The notes: a model not told the origin generated them from the letters alone. 64,000 nt of DNA from an uncultured Flavobacteriales bacterium (GCA_913057205.1 CAJXNO010000005.1:44620-108619); one strand, 5' to 3'. Shown: positions 17,274-27,516, numbered from the stretch's first letter. Translations and numbers: made by a program.

Positions 17274-19451
17274 ATGGTTTTAAGAAAGATTTCCACGCTC
17301 CTTTTATTGGTCGCTGTTTCCCTTGTCGGCATCGCACAAGATGAGATCACGCTTGAAGACATTTGGCGCAATGGTACCTACAGTCAACGATCGGTCTATG
17401 GCGTAAGATCCATGGCAGATGGCATCCATTACACCACCCTCGACCGAACAGAGAACGGACGTGTCATCAACAAATACAGTTATAAAACCGGTGAACAGGT
17501 AGAAGAGATCTTAAGTGCTTCCACCTTAGCGAAATGGCTGGGAGAGGACGATTTCTCCATCGAGGCCTATCGCTTTTCAGACGACGAACAATTCCTGCTG
17601 ATCAGCACCAATGTGGAGTCGATCTACCGCCGCTCGTCCATGGCCGACTTCTACGTTGTTGACCTCAAGGGTAAGAAGGCGCGTAAATTAGCTTCTGGAG
17701 TGAAGCAACGTCATGCCACCTTCTCACCGGATAACAAGTACATCGCCTTCATTCAAGAGAACAACATCTTCATCCAGAACTACAAAACTCAAGCAACGGA
17801 GATGATCACGAAGGATGGTGAGCAGAACAAGATCATCTATGGTTATGCCGATTGGGTGTATGAGGAAGAATTCGCGTTTTCGAAGGCCTTCTTTTGGTCA
17901 CCGGATGGAAAGCACATCGCCTACTACCGCTTTGATGAAAGTGAGGTGAAAGAATTTCATATGCCGCTCTTCAACGGACTGTATCCAGAGGACTACACCT
18001 TCAAGTATCCAAAGGCCGGAGAAGACAATGCCAAAGTGACGATTGAACTGCGTGATGTGGAGGCGCAAGAAACCTCAAAGCTCGAACTGGGCGAATACGA
18101 ATACATCCCGCGCATCAAGTGGACCAACACGGGGAATCACCTAGCGGTGATGAAAATGCCTCGACTTCAAAACGTGCTGGAGATCGACCTCATCAACCGC
18201 AAGGACCTAAGCAGGAAGAACATTTACAAAGAGTTCAGCGAAACCTACATCGAGATCAGCGATGACCTGACCTTCTACGGCGAAGACGACGGATTCATCT
18301 GGCGCTCAGAAAAAGATGGATACTTCCACCTGTACGCCTATGACATCAATGGAGAGAACGAACAGCAACTTACCTCCGGAAATTGGGAAGTAGGATCCTT
18401 CTTAGGATACGACAAGAAGAACGCACAACTCTTCTTCAGTGCAAGCATGGAAAACCCCATGAACACCAGCATCTACAGTGTTGGTTTGGATGGCGGCAAA
18501 CCCAAGCGTCTGAGTCCGGCCGAAGGAAGCAGCCAAGCGGATTTCAGTGCAGGTTTTCAGTACTTCATTCTCTACCACAGTACCGCCAATTCCCCTAGAA
18601 AGGTCACCCTGAACGATGCGAAAGGCAAAGAGATACGGGTTTTGGAAGACAACCAAGCCTTGCGTGAACGCTTAGATGAAATAAAGCTACCGGAAGTGGA
18701 GTTCTTCACTTTCACTACCTCCGAGTCTGTGGAATTGAACGGTTGGATGATCAAGCCGAAGGACTTCGACCCAAACAAGAAATATCCGGTCTTGATGTTC
18801 GTTTACGGTGGACCAGGCTCTCAGACCGTCACCAATGCCATGAGTGGAAACCACTTTTGGCATCAGATGCTGGTGCAAAAAGGCTACATCGTGGTATCCG
18901 TTGACAACCGTGGCACTGGAGCCCGTGGCAAGGCCTTCCGCACACAAACTTATCGTCAGCTCGGTTTGATGGAGACCAAGGATCAGATCGAAGGTGCAAA
19001 GTGGTTGGGACAACAGTCTTACGTAGACCCTGCACGCATCGGTATTTGGGGATGGAGCTATGGTGGATACATGAGCAGCCTCTGCCTGTTCAAGGGTGCA
19101 GACGTTTTCAGCACAGCCATTGCAGTGGCACCGGTTAGCAATTGGCGTTACTATGACAGCATTTACACGGAACGCTACATGGGTTTACCGCAAGACAACG
19201 GATCAGGCTATGACGACAATTCACCGATCAACCACGTAGAGAAATTGGAAGGCAACTACCTGCTCATCCACGGTACAGCCGATGACAACGTACACTTTCA
19301 AAATGCCGTAGAGATGGTTGATGGGCTGATCGAGGCCGACAAGCAATTTGATTTCTATATTTACCCCGACCGCAATCACGGTATCTATGGTGGTAACACG
19401 CGTTATCACCTTTTTAGTAAGATGACGAATTTTATTTCTGAAAACCTCTAA
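17274..19451 (+). CDS. Dipeptidyl peptidase IV-type S9 peptidase
   Basis: Serine exopeptidase releasing X-Pro/X-Ala dipeptides, exported by the signal peptide in the first 20 residues (LLLLVAVSLVGIAQ). It has an eight-bladed beta-propeller of about 450 residues containing the double-Glu motif DWVYEEEF that holds the peptide N-terminus. The alpha/beta-hydrolase domain follows, with nucleophile Ser595 in GWSYGGYMSS, Asp in GTADDNVHFQ and His702 in DRNHGIYGG. I start at ATG 17274, because the longer frame uses a TTG two codons earlier. The next gene, 18 bases on, is a peptide transporter, so the pair can cleave and import dipeptides. Confidence 0.95.
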   Translation: MVLRKISTLLLLVAVSLVGIAQDEITLEDIWRNGTYSQRSVYGVRSMADGIHYTTLDRTENGRVINKYSYKTGEQVEEILSASTLAKWLGEDDFSIEAYRFSDDEQFLLISTNVESIYRRSSMADFYVVDLKGKKARKLASGVKQRHATFSPDNKYIAFIQENNIFIQNYKTQATEMITKDGEQNKIIYGYADWVYEEEFAFSKAFFWSPDGKHIAYYRFDESEVKEFHMPLFNGLYPEDYTFKYPKAGEDNAKVTIELRDVEAQETSKLELGEYEYIPRIKWTNTGNHLAVMKMPRLQNVLEIDLINRKDLSRKNIYKEFSETYIEISDDLTFYGEDDGFIWRSEKDGYFHLYAYDINGENEQQLTSGNWEVGSFLGYDKKNAQLFFSASMENPMNTSIYSVGLDGGKPKRLSPAEGSSQADFSAGFQYFILYHSTANSPRKVTLNDAKGKEIRVLEDNQALRERLDEIKLPEVEFFTFTTSESVELNGWMIKPKDFDPNKKYPVLMFVYGGPGSQTVTNAMSGNHFWHQMLVQKGYIVVSVDNRGTGARGKAFRTQTYRQLGLMETKDQIEGAKWLGQQSYVDPARIGIWGWSYGGYMSSLCLFKGADVFSTAIAVAPVSNWRYYDSIYTERYMGLPQDNGSGYDDNSPINHVEKLEGNYLLIHGTADDNVHFQNAVEMVDGLIEADKQFDFYIYPDRNHGIYGGNTRYHLFSKMTNFISENL

Positions 19452-19469
19452 ACGCTAAACACCAAGTAT

Positions 19470-20954
19470 ATGAGCCAAGTAAAAACCGGGCATCCAGATG
19501 GTCTGATGACCCTTTTCTTTTCAGAGATGTGGGAACGTTTCTGTTACTACGGAATGAGGGTACTTCTGACGCTTTATCTCGTAAAATCATTAATGAAAGG
19601 GGATGCCGAAGCATCGTTGATCTATGGAGCCTACACGGGCTTGGTTTACGCCGCCCCGATCTTGGGAGGCCGCATGGCTGATCAGTATTTGGGCTACCGC
19701 TACGCGGTGATGCTTGGCGCGTTTTTGATGGCTATTGGCGAGTTCTTGATCCTTGGTGGCAACGATTTCTTCCTCATGGTAGGAATGGGAGCCTTGATCG
19801 TAGGAAACGGCTACTTCAAAGCCAACATTTCCACCATCGTAGGTAAGCTCTACGAAGACGACGACCCTCGTCGGGATTCAGGGTTTACGATCTTCTATAT
19901 CGGTATCAACATTGGGGCACTATTGGCCACTACGCTCGTGGCCTATGTGGGTGAAACCTATGGATTCGACAAAGGATTCGCTTTAGCCGGACTGGGTATG
20001 CTCACCGGTTTATTCATCTTTTGGTCTGGACGCAAGTCTTACAGCGCAGCACCTGGACTAGAACCAACCGAAGCTGGTAAAAAGAAGGTCTTAGGCCCAC
20101 TCAACATGGTTCAAGCTATCACGCTTGGGTCATTGTTGTTGATCCCATTGTGCTATGTACTCATTTACAACAATGAGTTCTTGGATTACATCCTACTGGC
20201 CCTGTTCCTCTACATCTCCTATTCGATGATTACCGCCGGCGCAAAAGCTGACGAAGGAGAGGCAGAGCCACGATGGAAGGACCGAATGATTGCTTTGATC
20301 ATTTTCATGGTCATCAACATCACCTTCTGGGCATGCTTTGAGCAAGCTGGAACATCGCTCACACTATTTGCAGATAGAAACGTTGATCGAATGATCATGG
20401 GATGGGAGATGCCTGCGTCGATGACACAGTTCTTTAATCCCTTCTTCATCATTGTCTTCGGGTCTATTTTCTCGGTAATGTGGGTAAAGCTCTCGAACAT
20501 AGGTAAGAACCCGAGCATTCCATTGAAGTTTGCCTTCGGCATCATTCAGTTGGCATTGGGCTTCTTGGTCACACAAGTAGGTATGATGTTCGTGAACGAA
20601 GCCTTCCAAGTTCCATTGTTGACCTTGTTCTTCCTTTATCTATTGCATACCACAGGAGAGCTCTTCCTCTCGCCGATCGGTCTGTCAATGGTGACCAAAC
20701 TTTCACCAAAGAACATTGCTGGAACGGCTATGGGCGCTTGGTTCCTGAGCTTCGCGATTGCGAACTATGTTGGAGGAAAAATTGCTGCCTTAACAGGTGG
20801 ACATGGTGATGATGGAGCCACCTTGAGCCTAGCAGAGGGCCTCGATAAGTACCTCAGCGTATTTACCACGATCGGATTCGTTTTACTTGGATTCGCAGTG
20901 ATCATCATCCTGTTCAATAAGAAATTGGAGAAGTTGATGCACGGCGTCAAGTAA
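19470..20954 (+). CDS. Proton-dependent oligopeptide transporter (POT/PTR2)
   Basis: Inner-membrane proton symporter for di- and tripeptides. The 494-residue polytopic protein has about 14 helices. The proton-coupling ExxER signature is in EMWERFCYYG of helix 1. GGRMADQYLGYRYAVMLGA follows in the loop after helix 2, and GNGYFKANIS plus FTIFYIGINIGA give the PTR2 signatures. It follows the DPP4-type peptidase by 18 bases and is terminated by the hairpin at 20979, so the two genes form one unit for scavenging extracellular peptides. Substrate range is inferred from the family. Confidence 0.95.
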   Translation: MSQVKTGHPDGLMTLFFSEMWERFCYYGMRVLLTLYLVKSLMKGDAEASLIYGAYTGLVYAAPILGGRMADQYLGYRYAVMLGAFLMAIGEFLILGGNDFFLMVGMGALIVGNGYFKANISTIVGKLYEDDDPRRDSGFTIFYIGINIGALLATTLVAYVGETYGFDKGFALAGLGMLTGLFIFWSGRKSYSAAPGLEPTEAGKKKVLGPLNMVQAITLGSLLLIPLCYVLIYNNEFLDYILLALFLYISYSMITAGAKADEGEAEPRWKDRMIALIIFMVINITFWACFEQAGTSLTLFADRNVDRMIMGWEMPASMTQFFNPFFIIVFGSIFSVMWVKLSNIGKNPSIPLKFAFGIIQLALGFLVTQVGMMFVNEAFQVPLLTLFFLYLLHTTGELFLSPIGLSMVTKLSPKNIAGTAMGAWFLSFAIANYVGGKIAALTGGHGDDGATLSLAEGLDKYLSVFTTIGFVLLGFAVIIILFNKKLEKLMHGVK

Positions 20955-20978
20955 GCCGAATACACCAGAATTTTTGCG

Positions 20979-21018
20979 AAAGGCAGTTGTTAAAGACCAT
21001 TAACAGCTGCCTTTCTTT
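20979..21018 (+). terminator. Terminator hairpin after the peptide transporter
   Basis: Inverted arms of 15 bases (20979-20993 and 21000-21014; one G-T pair) flank a 6-base loop and run into CTTTCTTT. The A-rich left arm means it can also work for the opposite strand. It ends the DPP4-transporter unit. Confidence 0.75.
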
Positions 21019-21053
21019 CGTTTCATACGTCATAAGAATGGTAATTTTATCGC

Positions 21054-21593
21054 ATGAAAGCACTTTTCACGTTTACTCTTGTTCTCTTTTCCATCGTTCA
21101 AATCCATGCACAACAGGGCGTCAAATGGATGTCTTGGAACGAAGCAGTTGCCGCAAATCAAGAAGAGCCAAAGCTGATCTTCGTAGATACCTACACCGAT
21201 TGGTGTGGATGGTGCAAGAAGATGGATGCGACCACCTTCAGTCATCCAGTGATTGCGGATTACATGAACGAGCATTACTATGCCGTGAAGATGGATGCAG
21301 AGATGAAGGATACGATCAACTTCAATGGCTACACGTTTGTGAACCCTCGTCCAGACACCCGGCGAAGCACGCACCAGTTGGCAGCTTCCCTCCTCGATAA
21401 CAAATTGAGCTATCCCAGCTTTGTATTCCTCAATCAGAATTTCGAAAGGATGCAGATTTTACCCGGGTATAAATCTGCCAAGCAATTTGAGCCCATCATC
21501 CGCTACTTCGTAGAAGGTGCCAGCAACGGAGTTCAGTATGAGGATTACATGAAAGACTTTTCCTCCCTCATTGGTTCGGCAGGCACCAACTAA
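21054..21593 (+). CDS. Secreted thioredoxin-family protein
   Basis: The 179-residue protein begins with a signal peptide (about residues 1-19, ending in IHAQ) and continues as a thioredoxin fold. The redox motif is DWCGWCKKM near residue 58 and the cis-proline loop is SYPSFVFLNQ near 120. An insertion between them (residues about 85-112) is longer than in classical thioredoxin, as in DUF255/thioredoxin_7-like periplasmic reductases. It is likely a periplasmic disulfide reductase or chaperone with unknown partners. It has its own start region after the terminator and is followed 25 bases on by the deacetylase-family gene. Confidence 0.88.
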   Translation: MKALFTFTLVLFSIVQIHAQQGVKWMSWNEAVAANQEEPKLIFVDTYTDWCGWCKKMDATTFSHPVIADYMNEHYYAVKMDAEMKDTINFNGYTFVNPRPDTRRSTHQLAASLLDNKLSYPSFVFLNQNFERMQILPGYKSAKQFEPIIRYFVEGASNGVQYEDYMKDFSSLIGSAGTN

Positions 21594-21618
21594 ATCCGAT
21601 TCAAGCTGTTTCTGAACC

Positions 21619-22527
21619 ATGTCAATCCCGATCGCATGGACAGAATTATACGCACATCCGCTACCAGAGGGTCATCGGTTTCCTATGGAAAAGTACGACC
21701 TTATTCCGCAGCAGTTGATGTATGAAGGCACCATTGAATCCCATCAGATCTTTGCTCCAGAACCTCTAACCGAAGCCCAAATACTTCGGGTTCACGAATC
21801 TTCCTATTGGGAACGTCTGAAGCATCAGCAACTCAGCAAAAAAGAGCAGCGCGAAAGCGGATTCCCATTATCGGATCGCTTAGTTGAACGGGAGACCATT
21901 ATTTGCAATGGTACCGTTCTGGGTGCGCGCGCTGCATTGAACGGCGCTCAATGCGCATTCAATGTGGCTGGCGGTACGCATCACGCTTATCGCGACAAAG
22001 CAGAAGGGTTTTGTTTATTGAACGACATCGCCCTTGGAGCAATGGAGTTGTTGGAAGATACGTCTGTAAACCAGGTGCTTGTCATCGACCTAGATGTACA
22101 TCAAGGCAACGGTACTGCAAAGATTTTTGAAGACGATGACCGGGTCTTCACCTTCAGCATGCATGGCGACCGAAATTACCCATTCCGAAAGGAACGATCC
22201 GACATCGATGTTCCAATGCCCGATGGCATTGCAGATGATGCTTATTTGGAATTGCTTCACACGCATCTCAAAGAGATCAAAGATCGGGTGAAGCCAGACT
22301 TTGTCTTTTTTCAAGCGGGAGTGGATATCTTGGCCAGCGATAAACTGGGCAAGTTAGGAGTGAGTCTGGCCGGGTGTCAAGAACGAGATGCATTGGTTTT
22401 TGACTTTTGCTCAGAGTTGGGCATTCCCCTGCAGGTTTCGATGGGTGGCGGCTATTCTCCGAGGATCGCAGACATCGTTGATGCGCATGCGAACACTTAC
22501 CGCTTGGCGATGCGTAAATTCACCTGA
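21619..22527 (+). CDS. Histone deacetylase superfamily hydrolase (AcuC/HDAC-like)
   Basis: Zinc amidohydrolase of the arginase/deacetylase fold, 302 residues. The general-base pair is in GGTHHAYRDKAEGFC, the Tyr/Asn loop in FCLLNDIALGA, the metal ligands in VIDLDVHQGNGTA, and the last Asp is in FFQAGVDILASDKLG. Substrates of bacterial members include acetylated lysine in proteins, acetylpolyamines and similar amides; which applies here is unknown. The protein has no signal peptide, so it acts in the cytosol. Its stop directly abuts the stop of the convergent DUF1684 gene. Confidence 0.92.
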   Translation: MSIPIAWTELYAHPLPEGHRFPMEKYDLIPQQLMYEGTIESHQIFAPEPLTEAQILRVHESSYWERLKHQQLSKKEQRESGFPLSDRLVERETIICNGTVLGARAALNGAQCAFNVAGGTHHAYRDKAEGFCLLNDIALGAMELLEDTSVNQVLVIDLDVHQGNGTAKIFEDDDRVFTFSMHGDRNYPFRKERSDIDVPMPDGIADDAYLELLHTHLKEIKDRVKPDFVFFQAGVDILASDKLGKLGVSLAGCQERDALVFDFCSELGIPLQVSMGGGYSPRIADIVDAHANTYRLAMRKFT

Positions 22528-23151
22528 TCAATGATCGTAGTTCTTCTCCCCTGCTAGGATGGGTCGGTTGAGTCTGTTTTCCCTCGGCGGAATAGGACAG
22601 GAAAACCCTCCGCCGTAAGCGCAATAGGGGTTATAGCATCGATTGAAATCAATCACCACTTCCCTTTCGGTTTTAGCAGGAATCGATAGATCAAGGTATC
22701 TACCTCCCCCATAGGTGAGGTCTCCATTTGTTTCGTCATTGAATGGAAGGAAGATGTAGGGCTCTCCATCGTAGGTATAGCCTTCTGGCCAAACACGCTT
22801 ATAGCCATAGAGTGTGTCTTGTGCTTTGTCAAAGCTGAGAAGGAACATGCCATAGCGCACGAAATCCTTTGATCGACCAGCAGATGTAGGAATGCTGATG
22901 GTATCCTTAGCGTCCACTTCAACAAAAACTGCGTTCACCTGGTAGGAAGTATCGATGGGAAAATAGTTTAAGCCTGCAAAGTGTTTTCGGTCTTCTTTAT
23001 TCAGTGGAGAGCTTTTCTTTCGTTTCAACGAAGCTTGCTTCTCCTTTCGCTCTTGCTGAAGTTCTTTTATGTAGGTCTTGGTTTCCTGTGCCGTAGTGGT
23101 GAAGGTTAGTCCAAGCACTAATAAAATACATGAAATGCTGATCAAACTCAT
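22528..23151 (-). CDS. DUF1684 exported protein
   Basis: A 207-residue protein with a hydrophobic signal sequence (residues 1-22, ending TTTAQ) followed by a charged linker and the DUF1684 domain. Family marks are FAGLNYFPIDTSYQV, RYGMFLLSFDKAQDTLYGYK, FLPFNDETNGDLTYGGGRYL and FNRCYNPYCAYGGGFSCPIP. The paired Cys in the last motif is typical. No activity is established. I start at 23151 because the signal peptide then sits at the N-terminus; a 26-codon extension upstream adds nothing recognisable. It is divergent from the decayed gene at 23277. Confidence 0.85.
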   Translation of the reverse strand: MSLISISCILLVLGLTFTTTAQETKTYIKELQQERKEKQASLKRKKSSPLNKEDRKHFAGLNYFPIDTSYQVNAVFVEVDAKDTISIPTSAGRSKDFVRYGMFLLSFDKAQDTLYGYKRVWPEGYTYDGEPYIFLPFNDETNGDLTYGGGRYLDLSIPAKTEREVVIDFNRCYNPYCAYGGGFSCPIPPRENRLNRPILAGEKNYDH

Positions 23152-23276
23152 GCTCAATAATAAACTAGAATTCACATAACATAATAAGGGTTGAGCTACT
23201 TTTGCTGCAATTCGGATAGAGGGTCCCAACTACAATTGATCGTAAGCTGTCTATCATCACACACAAAGAAATTATT

Positions 23277-25156
23277 ATGTAAAATGCGCTGCTTGTGGCT
23301 TTGGCTTTTATCAGCAGCATTGGACTATCTCAGACGTACCAGTACGGCTGGAACTATTATCAAGACGAAGGTAACCCGAACGGCATCAATACCGAATCAG
23401 ATGCTCCGGGTCAAAACGCCTGGATCGACATTTTTACTGGAGGAACGTCGACCAATGTTTGGTCGGACAACGTGGCCATTCCATTTACCTTGGAATACTA
23501 CGGTAGTGTAGTAACCGATCTGAAAGCAAGCACAAATGGTATCGTAACCTTCGATACCGCCTCTACGCTGCTACCCAACACGACCTCATTATTACCAAGC
23601 GCATTCGATATTGGTGCGGATGAGTTCAACCCCGCTGCCATAGACCTAGATCTTCTCGCGACTTTGAGTCCAGTTGGCATCGTTTGTGAAGACAACCAGC
23701 AAAAAGTTGAGGTCATCATCCGAAACAATAGCACAGATACCCTGTTTACCATTCCCTACCAACTCGCCTTCACCGGCACACCCGCCGATTATTCGATGGT
23801 TGATACCATTCCTGAAACCATCGCTCCGTTTGAGACGGATACCGTTCTTCTCAATCCATTCAGCACACTAACGATGGACTCGGGTGAACTGTCCATCACC
23901 TTACAGGCAGCAAATGATTCTTACGCAGAGAACAATGTCCTGAGCGAACGACTGGTTGTAAGTCATCTGCAACCGACCCAACCACAATTCAGCGGAGATA
24001 CCCTCTGTGCACCTGATTCAATGGCCATATGGACAGCGAGTGCATTGAATGGAACAGCTCTTTGGTATACCGACGCACAAAGCGATAGTGTGATCCATGT
24101 TGGCAGCCCACTGCAGGCAAACATTCAAGCGACTACCACCCGATTGGTCTCCTTTGCCAATCGTCCTAGTTTCACGTAGGACACATTGCACAGGTCAACG
24201 ACAGTATGGGTGTTCCGGGCAACAGCGGCAACCTCATGTTGGTATTTCGCGCGTTTTATCCGTTCACGCTAGACTCGGTTACGGTGTATCCGGGCGACAC
24301 AGGATGGGTGAAAATCGCGGATGTGCAATGGGATTTTTATTCCGGAAGCTCGGATACCATCCAAGCCGTGTACCGTTTTGTTGAACCAGACTCCGCATTC
24401 GCTCCGGTACGTATTGGCGTGGGCATGAGCTTTGAGCCAGGCTTCCATGGCCTTGCAACGGGCAATCTCAACGCAACAAATGGTTTGTTAAGGACCTATG
24501 AAAACCTCGATTTCCCGTATGTGATTTCAGATGTTGTAAGTATCGACGAAAGCTTTGCCAGTCGGCGCCATTACTACTGGTTTTACGACTGGAAAATCAG
24601 CTATTCCACCTGCATAGACACAAATCGATACGAGGTCACGGCACACTACGAAGACTTCATGCTGATCGACACTTTTCCTGCAACACCAACCTTGGTGCCG
24701 AATGACACCACCATCTGCGACACCGATCAGGTAGCACTACCCGTACTCGGTGGTGGACTGACCACCCTTTGGACCTTCAATGGTTCTACCGTGACATCTG
24801 CAAATCAAACGGGCACCTACATTCAAAGCGTGGAAGACCTCAACGGCTGTTCGGCACAAGACACCTTCGTTTTAACTACCATCGATTGTGATACGATACC
24901 ATTTGGTGTGGATGAAGAAATCAGCTTCCATGCCATTGCCTATCCAAATCCGTCGAGCGGTATGTTGAATATCCAGGTTGAAGGCCACAGAGCACTCGGA
25001 GTTCAGGTGTTAATTGGAAGTGGACAACTTGTTCTGGAGTCGCATACCTCATCCCCTCACCATCAAATTGACCTCAGCCGCTTTGCAAAAGGACTTTACA
25101 CCGTAGAACTAAACGCTGACGGACTTACGCGTCGCTTGAGGTGGGTCCTTCAGTAG
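23277..25156 (+). pseudogene. Decayed T9SS-exported cargo protein
   Basis: Reading from ATG 23277, the second codon is TAA (23280-23282). The same frame then continues NALLVALAFISSIGLSQ, a well-formed signal peptide, so an ancestral Lys codon (AAA to TAA) is the simplest reading. The frame runs to about 24172, where loss of one C (the text now reads TTCACG) shifts it to TAG at 24178. The following frame opens with HVGHIAQVNDSMG and runs to 25156. Repaired, the product would be about 626 residues. It would carry beta-sandwich/CARDB-like segments and a C-terminal type A sorting domain (AYPNPSSGMLNIQV, then GLYTVELNADG). GTG at 23295 could give a truncated signal peptide, but the frameshift still removes the sorting tail. 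Its end overlaps the ABC ATPase by 32 bases. Confidence 0.85.
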
Positions 25157-25877
25157 TGGTTTCAACGCCCTTCGTGGCAATTCCGGCAAAATAATTCTCC
25201 AAATCCTTCAGGGTCTCTTTCGAGGTTCGGATATCTTGCACCAACTTCCCTTTCTCCAACAACACGATGCGTTCGCAGACTTCGGTCACGTGATTGAGGT
25301 CGTGACTAGAGATCAGCATGGTAACGCCACGGTCTTCTTTCAAACGCTTGAGCAATTCCTTCAAGCGAATCTGGGTAGATGGATCAAGGTTAGCAAAAGG
25401 CTCATCCAAAACCAGCACCTTCGGATCAAAGAGCAGCGCCGCTGCAATCCCTACCTTTTTCTGGTTTCCCTTTGAAAGATCTCGGATCAACTTCTTTCCT
25501 CCAAGGATTTCTCCGTTGAACAGCGTTTCAAAACCATCCAACTTTTGTTTCAGATCGCTTTCGCTGATGCCATGGATAGACGCCACGAAATCAAAATACT
25601 CTTCCGGCAGCAGGTGTCCCACTAGAAACTGTTCATCTAAATAGCTTCCCGTAAACGACTTCCATGCATCCGTATCCTTCGTGGGCTTTCCATCAATGGT
25701 CACCTGTCCCTGATCCGGCTCGATGAGGTCGAGCAAACATCGAAACCATGTGGTTTTTCCCGCACCATTGTTTCCTACCAATCCGAAGCTCTCACCCGAT
25801 GGGATGCTGCATTGATCCACATCCAAAGCAGTATAGGCCCCGTAGTTCTTTTTCAGTTGTGTGCTGATTACTTCCAT
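25125..25877 (-). CDS. ABC transporter ATP-binding protein
   Basis: A 250-residue nucleotide-binding subunit. Walker A is GNNGAGKTTW near residue 38, the signature motif is RDLSKGNQKK near 132, Walker B is VLVLDEPFANLDP near 154 and the H-loop is ISSHDLNHV. It belongs to the exporter-like subgroup (CcmA/NatA type) common with large multi-helix permeases. The gene follows the DUF5687 membrane protein by 9 bases, and the two should form one transporter. The last 12 or so residues are Thr/Ser rich. The cargo is unknown. Confidence 0.93.
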   Translation of the reverse strand: MEVISTQLKKNYGAYTALDVDQCSIPSGESFGLVGNNGAGKTTWFRCLLDLIEPDQGQVTIDGKPTKDTDAWKSFTGSYLDEQFLVGHLLPEEYFDFVASIHGISESDLKQKLDGFETLFNGEILGGKKLIRDLSKGNQKKVGIAAALLFDPKVLVLDEPFANLDPSTQIRLKELLKRLKEDRGVTMLISSHDLNHVTEVCERIVLLEKGKLVQDIRTSKETLKDLENYFAGIATKGVETTTEGPTSSDA

Positions 25878-25886
25878 GTCTTTCTA

Positions 25887-27392
25887 TCATTGATTTCTAA
25901 AGTCATCAGCGATCTCATAACGCTGACGTTTGAGCCAAGAGGCCAAGAGGCCGATCCAAAAACGCGTGCCTGCTAACCCGAGAATTCCTAATATTCCTAA
26001 GAATATGTATCCACCCACTGGTCCATAAATAAGTGCACCCAGTGCGTAAATGCCGACTGGAAATCCCATAACGGGAATAACCAACAGGAACTGTGCTGCC
26101 CCTACACCTTGCCAATTGAACACGGTTCCTTGGCTAAGGTCAATCTTCTTGGGATTCATCGACCCAAAGAACATGACGATATGCGAATTCACACCTAAGT
26201 TGAAGAGGAAGACGCAGAACACTACCGCCAATATCTCCCAGCCGAAATAAACGTATGGGATACCGAGGATCATCGCCGCAGCACTCACGATCGCAAAGAG
26301 TAAGAACTTACTCATGTAGTAGTCGCGAAACGACACGTTGCGCGCGAGGATGTGATCGAAATGAGAACCTTCCCAGCCAAGGAGGTATTGACCATAATTC
26401 ATCATGAACATTCCTGTGATGATGATGCTAAAGAGAATGTACATGTAGTAGTTCCCATCGTACTGTGGATTGGGGAATACCAGTAGACCGTATGCCAAGA
26501 AAAGCACGGTGATCATCAAGACCGACTTCGGACGCTTATTGCGCCAGATGAATTTGAACTCCAATTCCGTTAGTCTTCCAACCAACCCGAAGTACGACAG
26601 CACCCCACTGCCCACATAGCTCACCTCACTCCGCTTGGTCTTGGAAAGGCGACTCAAATACATGTTCTTTCTGATGTACTGATAGTTCATCAGGTAGGCA
26701 CCCACCAGCAATAGTGCAGGCACTAAAGCCGTCCAAGGATGTAAGAACAAGCCGTTGAAGAGCAGTGCCGAAATGTGTTGAAAATCCACCCAATCATACC
26801 AATCACTTACGATCAACAAGGCCAGTACCGCCAGCATTCCGAGGTACACGCGCGTATCGACATCCGAAGTACGTTTGAGGTAGAGCAAACCGTAATTGAT
26901 CACAAAGACCATCAACGTAAAGCCTGACGTCCACCCAAGGGCTTGTCCGAAGGACAGGTTCTCAAAAACCTCGAAGAAGAAGGGGATGAAGATCAAAAAC
27001 TGAAGCAGGTTGAAGGGGCTCCAAATGGTCTTGACCAACATGAAATGGACCAAGGTGGAGCGCCTCAATGGAAGGTGCAGATAAGGCTGTATCGCCATCG
27101 CTGGCAACTTTTGCATGAAGTAGCGCAAGATCAGGTCGATGAAGAAATAGTAAAGCAAGAATCGGTCGAGCTTGCGTAAAACGAAGGAAGTTCCATAGGT
27201 CTTATAGTCGATTCCATCGACGGGTATCTTCACAAAGATGTCATCCAAAAAGACCCCGAGTACCAAGAGGTTTCCTGCCAAGTAGAGAAATGTCAGCACC
27301 AAAAAGATGTTCACCAACACCCTTCGATGCCAAATAGGAGACCGTAAGGACTCCATCATTTCGATCCGGGTAATGCGAAGTAGGTTTTTCAT
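25887..27392 (-). CDS. DUF5687 family ABC permease-like membrane protein
   Basis: A 501-residue protein with about 12 hydrophobic segments. It starts with a cytoplasmic arm (ITRIEMMESLRSPIWHRR), as in ABC-2-type permeases. Recognisable DUF5687 stretches include PYLHLPLRRSTLVHFMLVK and ELEFKFIWRNKRPKS. The ATPase gene directly downstream (9-base gap, same strand) makes it the likely membrane subunit of a two-gene exporter. The function of the family is not established. The 188 bases upstream separate it from the divergent carB and carry a carB promoter candidate. Confidence 0.87.
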   Translation of the reverse strand: MKNLLRITRIEMMESLRSPIWHRRVLVNIFLVLTFLYLAGNLLVLGVFLDDIFVKIPVDGIDYKTYGTSFVLRKLDRFLLYYFFIDLILRYFMQKLPAMAIQPYLHLPLRRSTLVHFMLVKTIWSPFNLLQFLIFIPFFFEVFENLSFGQALGWTSGFTLMVFVINYGLLYLKRTSDVDTRVYLGMLAVLALLIVSDWYDWVDFQHISALLFNGLFLHPWTALVPALLLVGAYLMNYQYIRKNMYLSRLSKTKRSEVSYVGSGVLSYFGLVGRLTELEFKFIWRNKRPKSVLMITVLFLAYGLLVFPNPQYDGNYYMYILFSIIITGMFMMNYGQYLLGWEGSHFDHILARNVSFRDYYMSKFLLFAIVSAAAMILGIPYVYFGWEILAVVFCVFLFNLGVNSHIVMFFGSMNPKKIDLSQGTVFNWQGVGAAQFLLVIPVMGFPVGIYALGALIYGPVGGYIFLGILGILGLAGTRFWIGLLASWLKRQRYEIADDFRNQ

Positions 27393-27516
27393 AGGAAGTT
27401 CAAATCAAAGAAGTCGCCGTTAGCATGTAGACGAAATTATGACCAGCGGTAACATGCTTTGACGAGTGACTTATGAACATTATCCCAATTTGGAGGAAAG
27501 GTTATTGACATTGGCC

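Noticed and set aside
23277..23300. Stop-codon read-through or codon reassignment to explain ATG TAA and other in-frame stops
   Set aside because: TAA, TAG and TGA all occur as premature stops, each near frameshifts or deletions, while dozens of intact genes use the same codons as normal ends.
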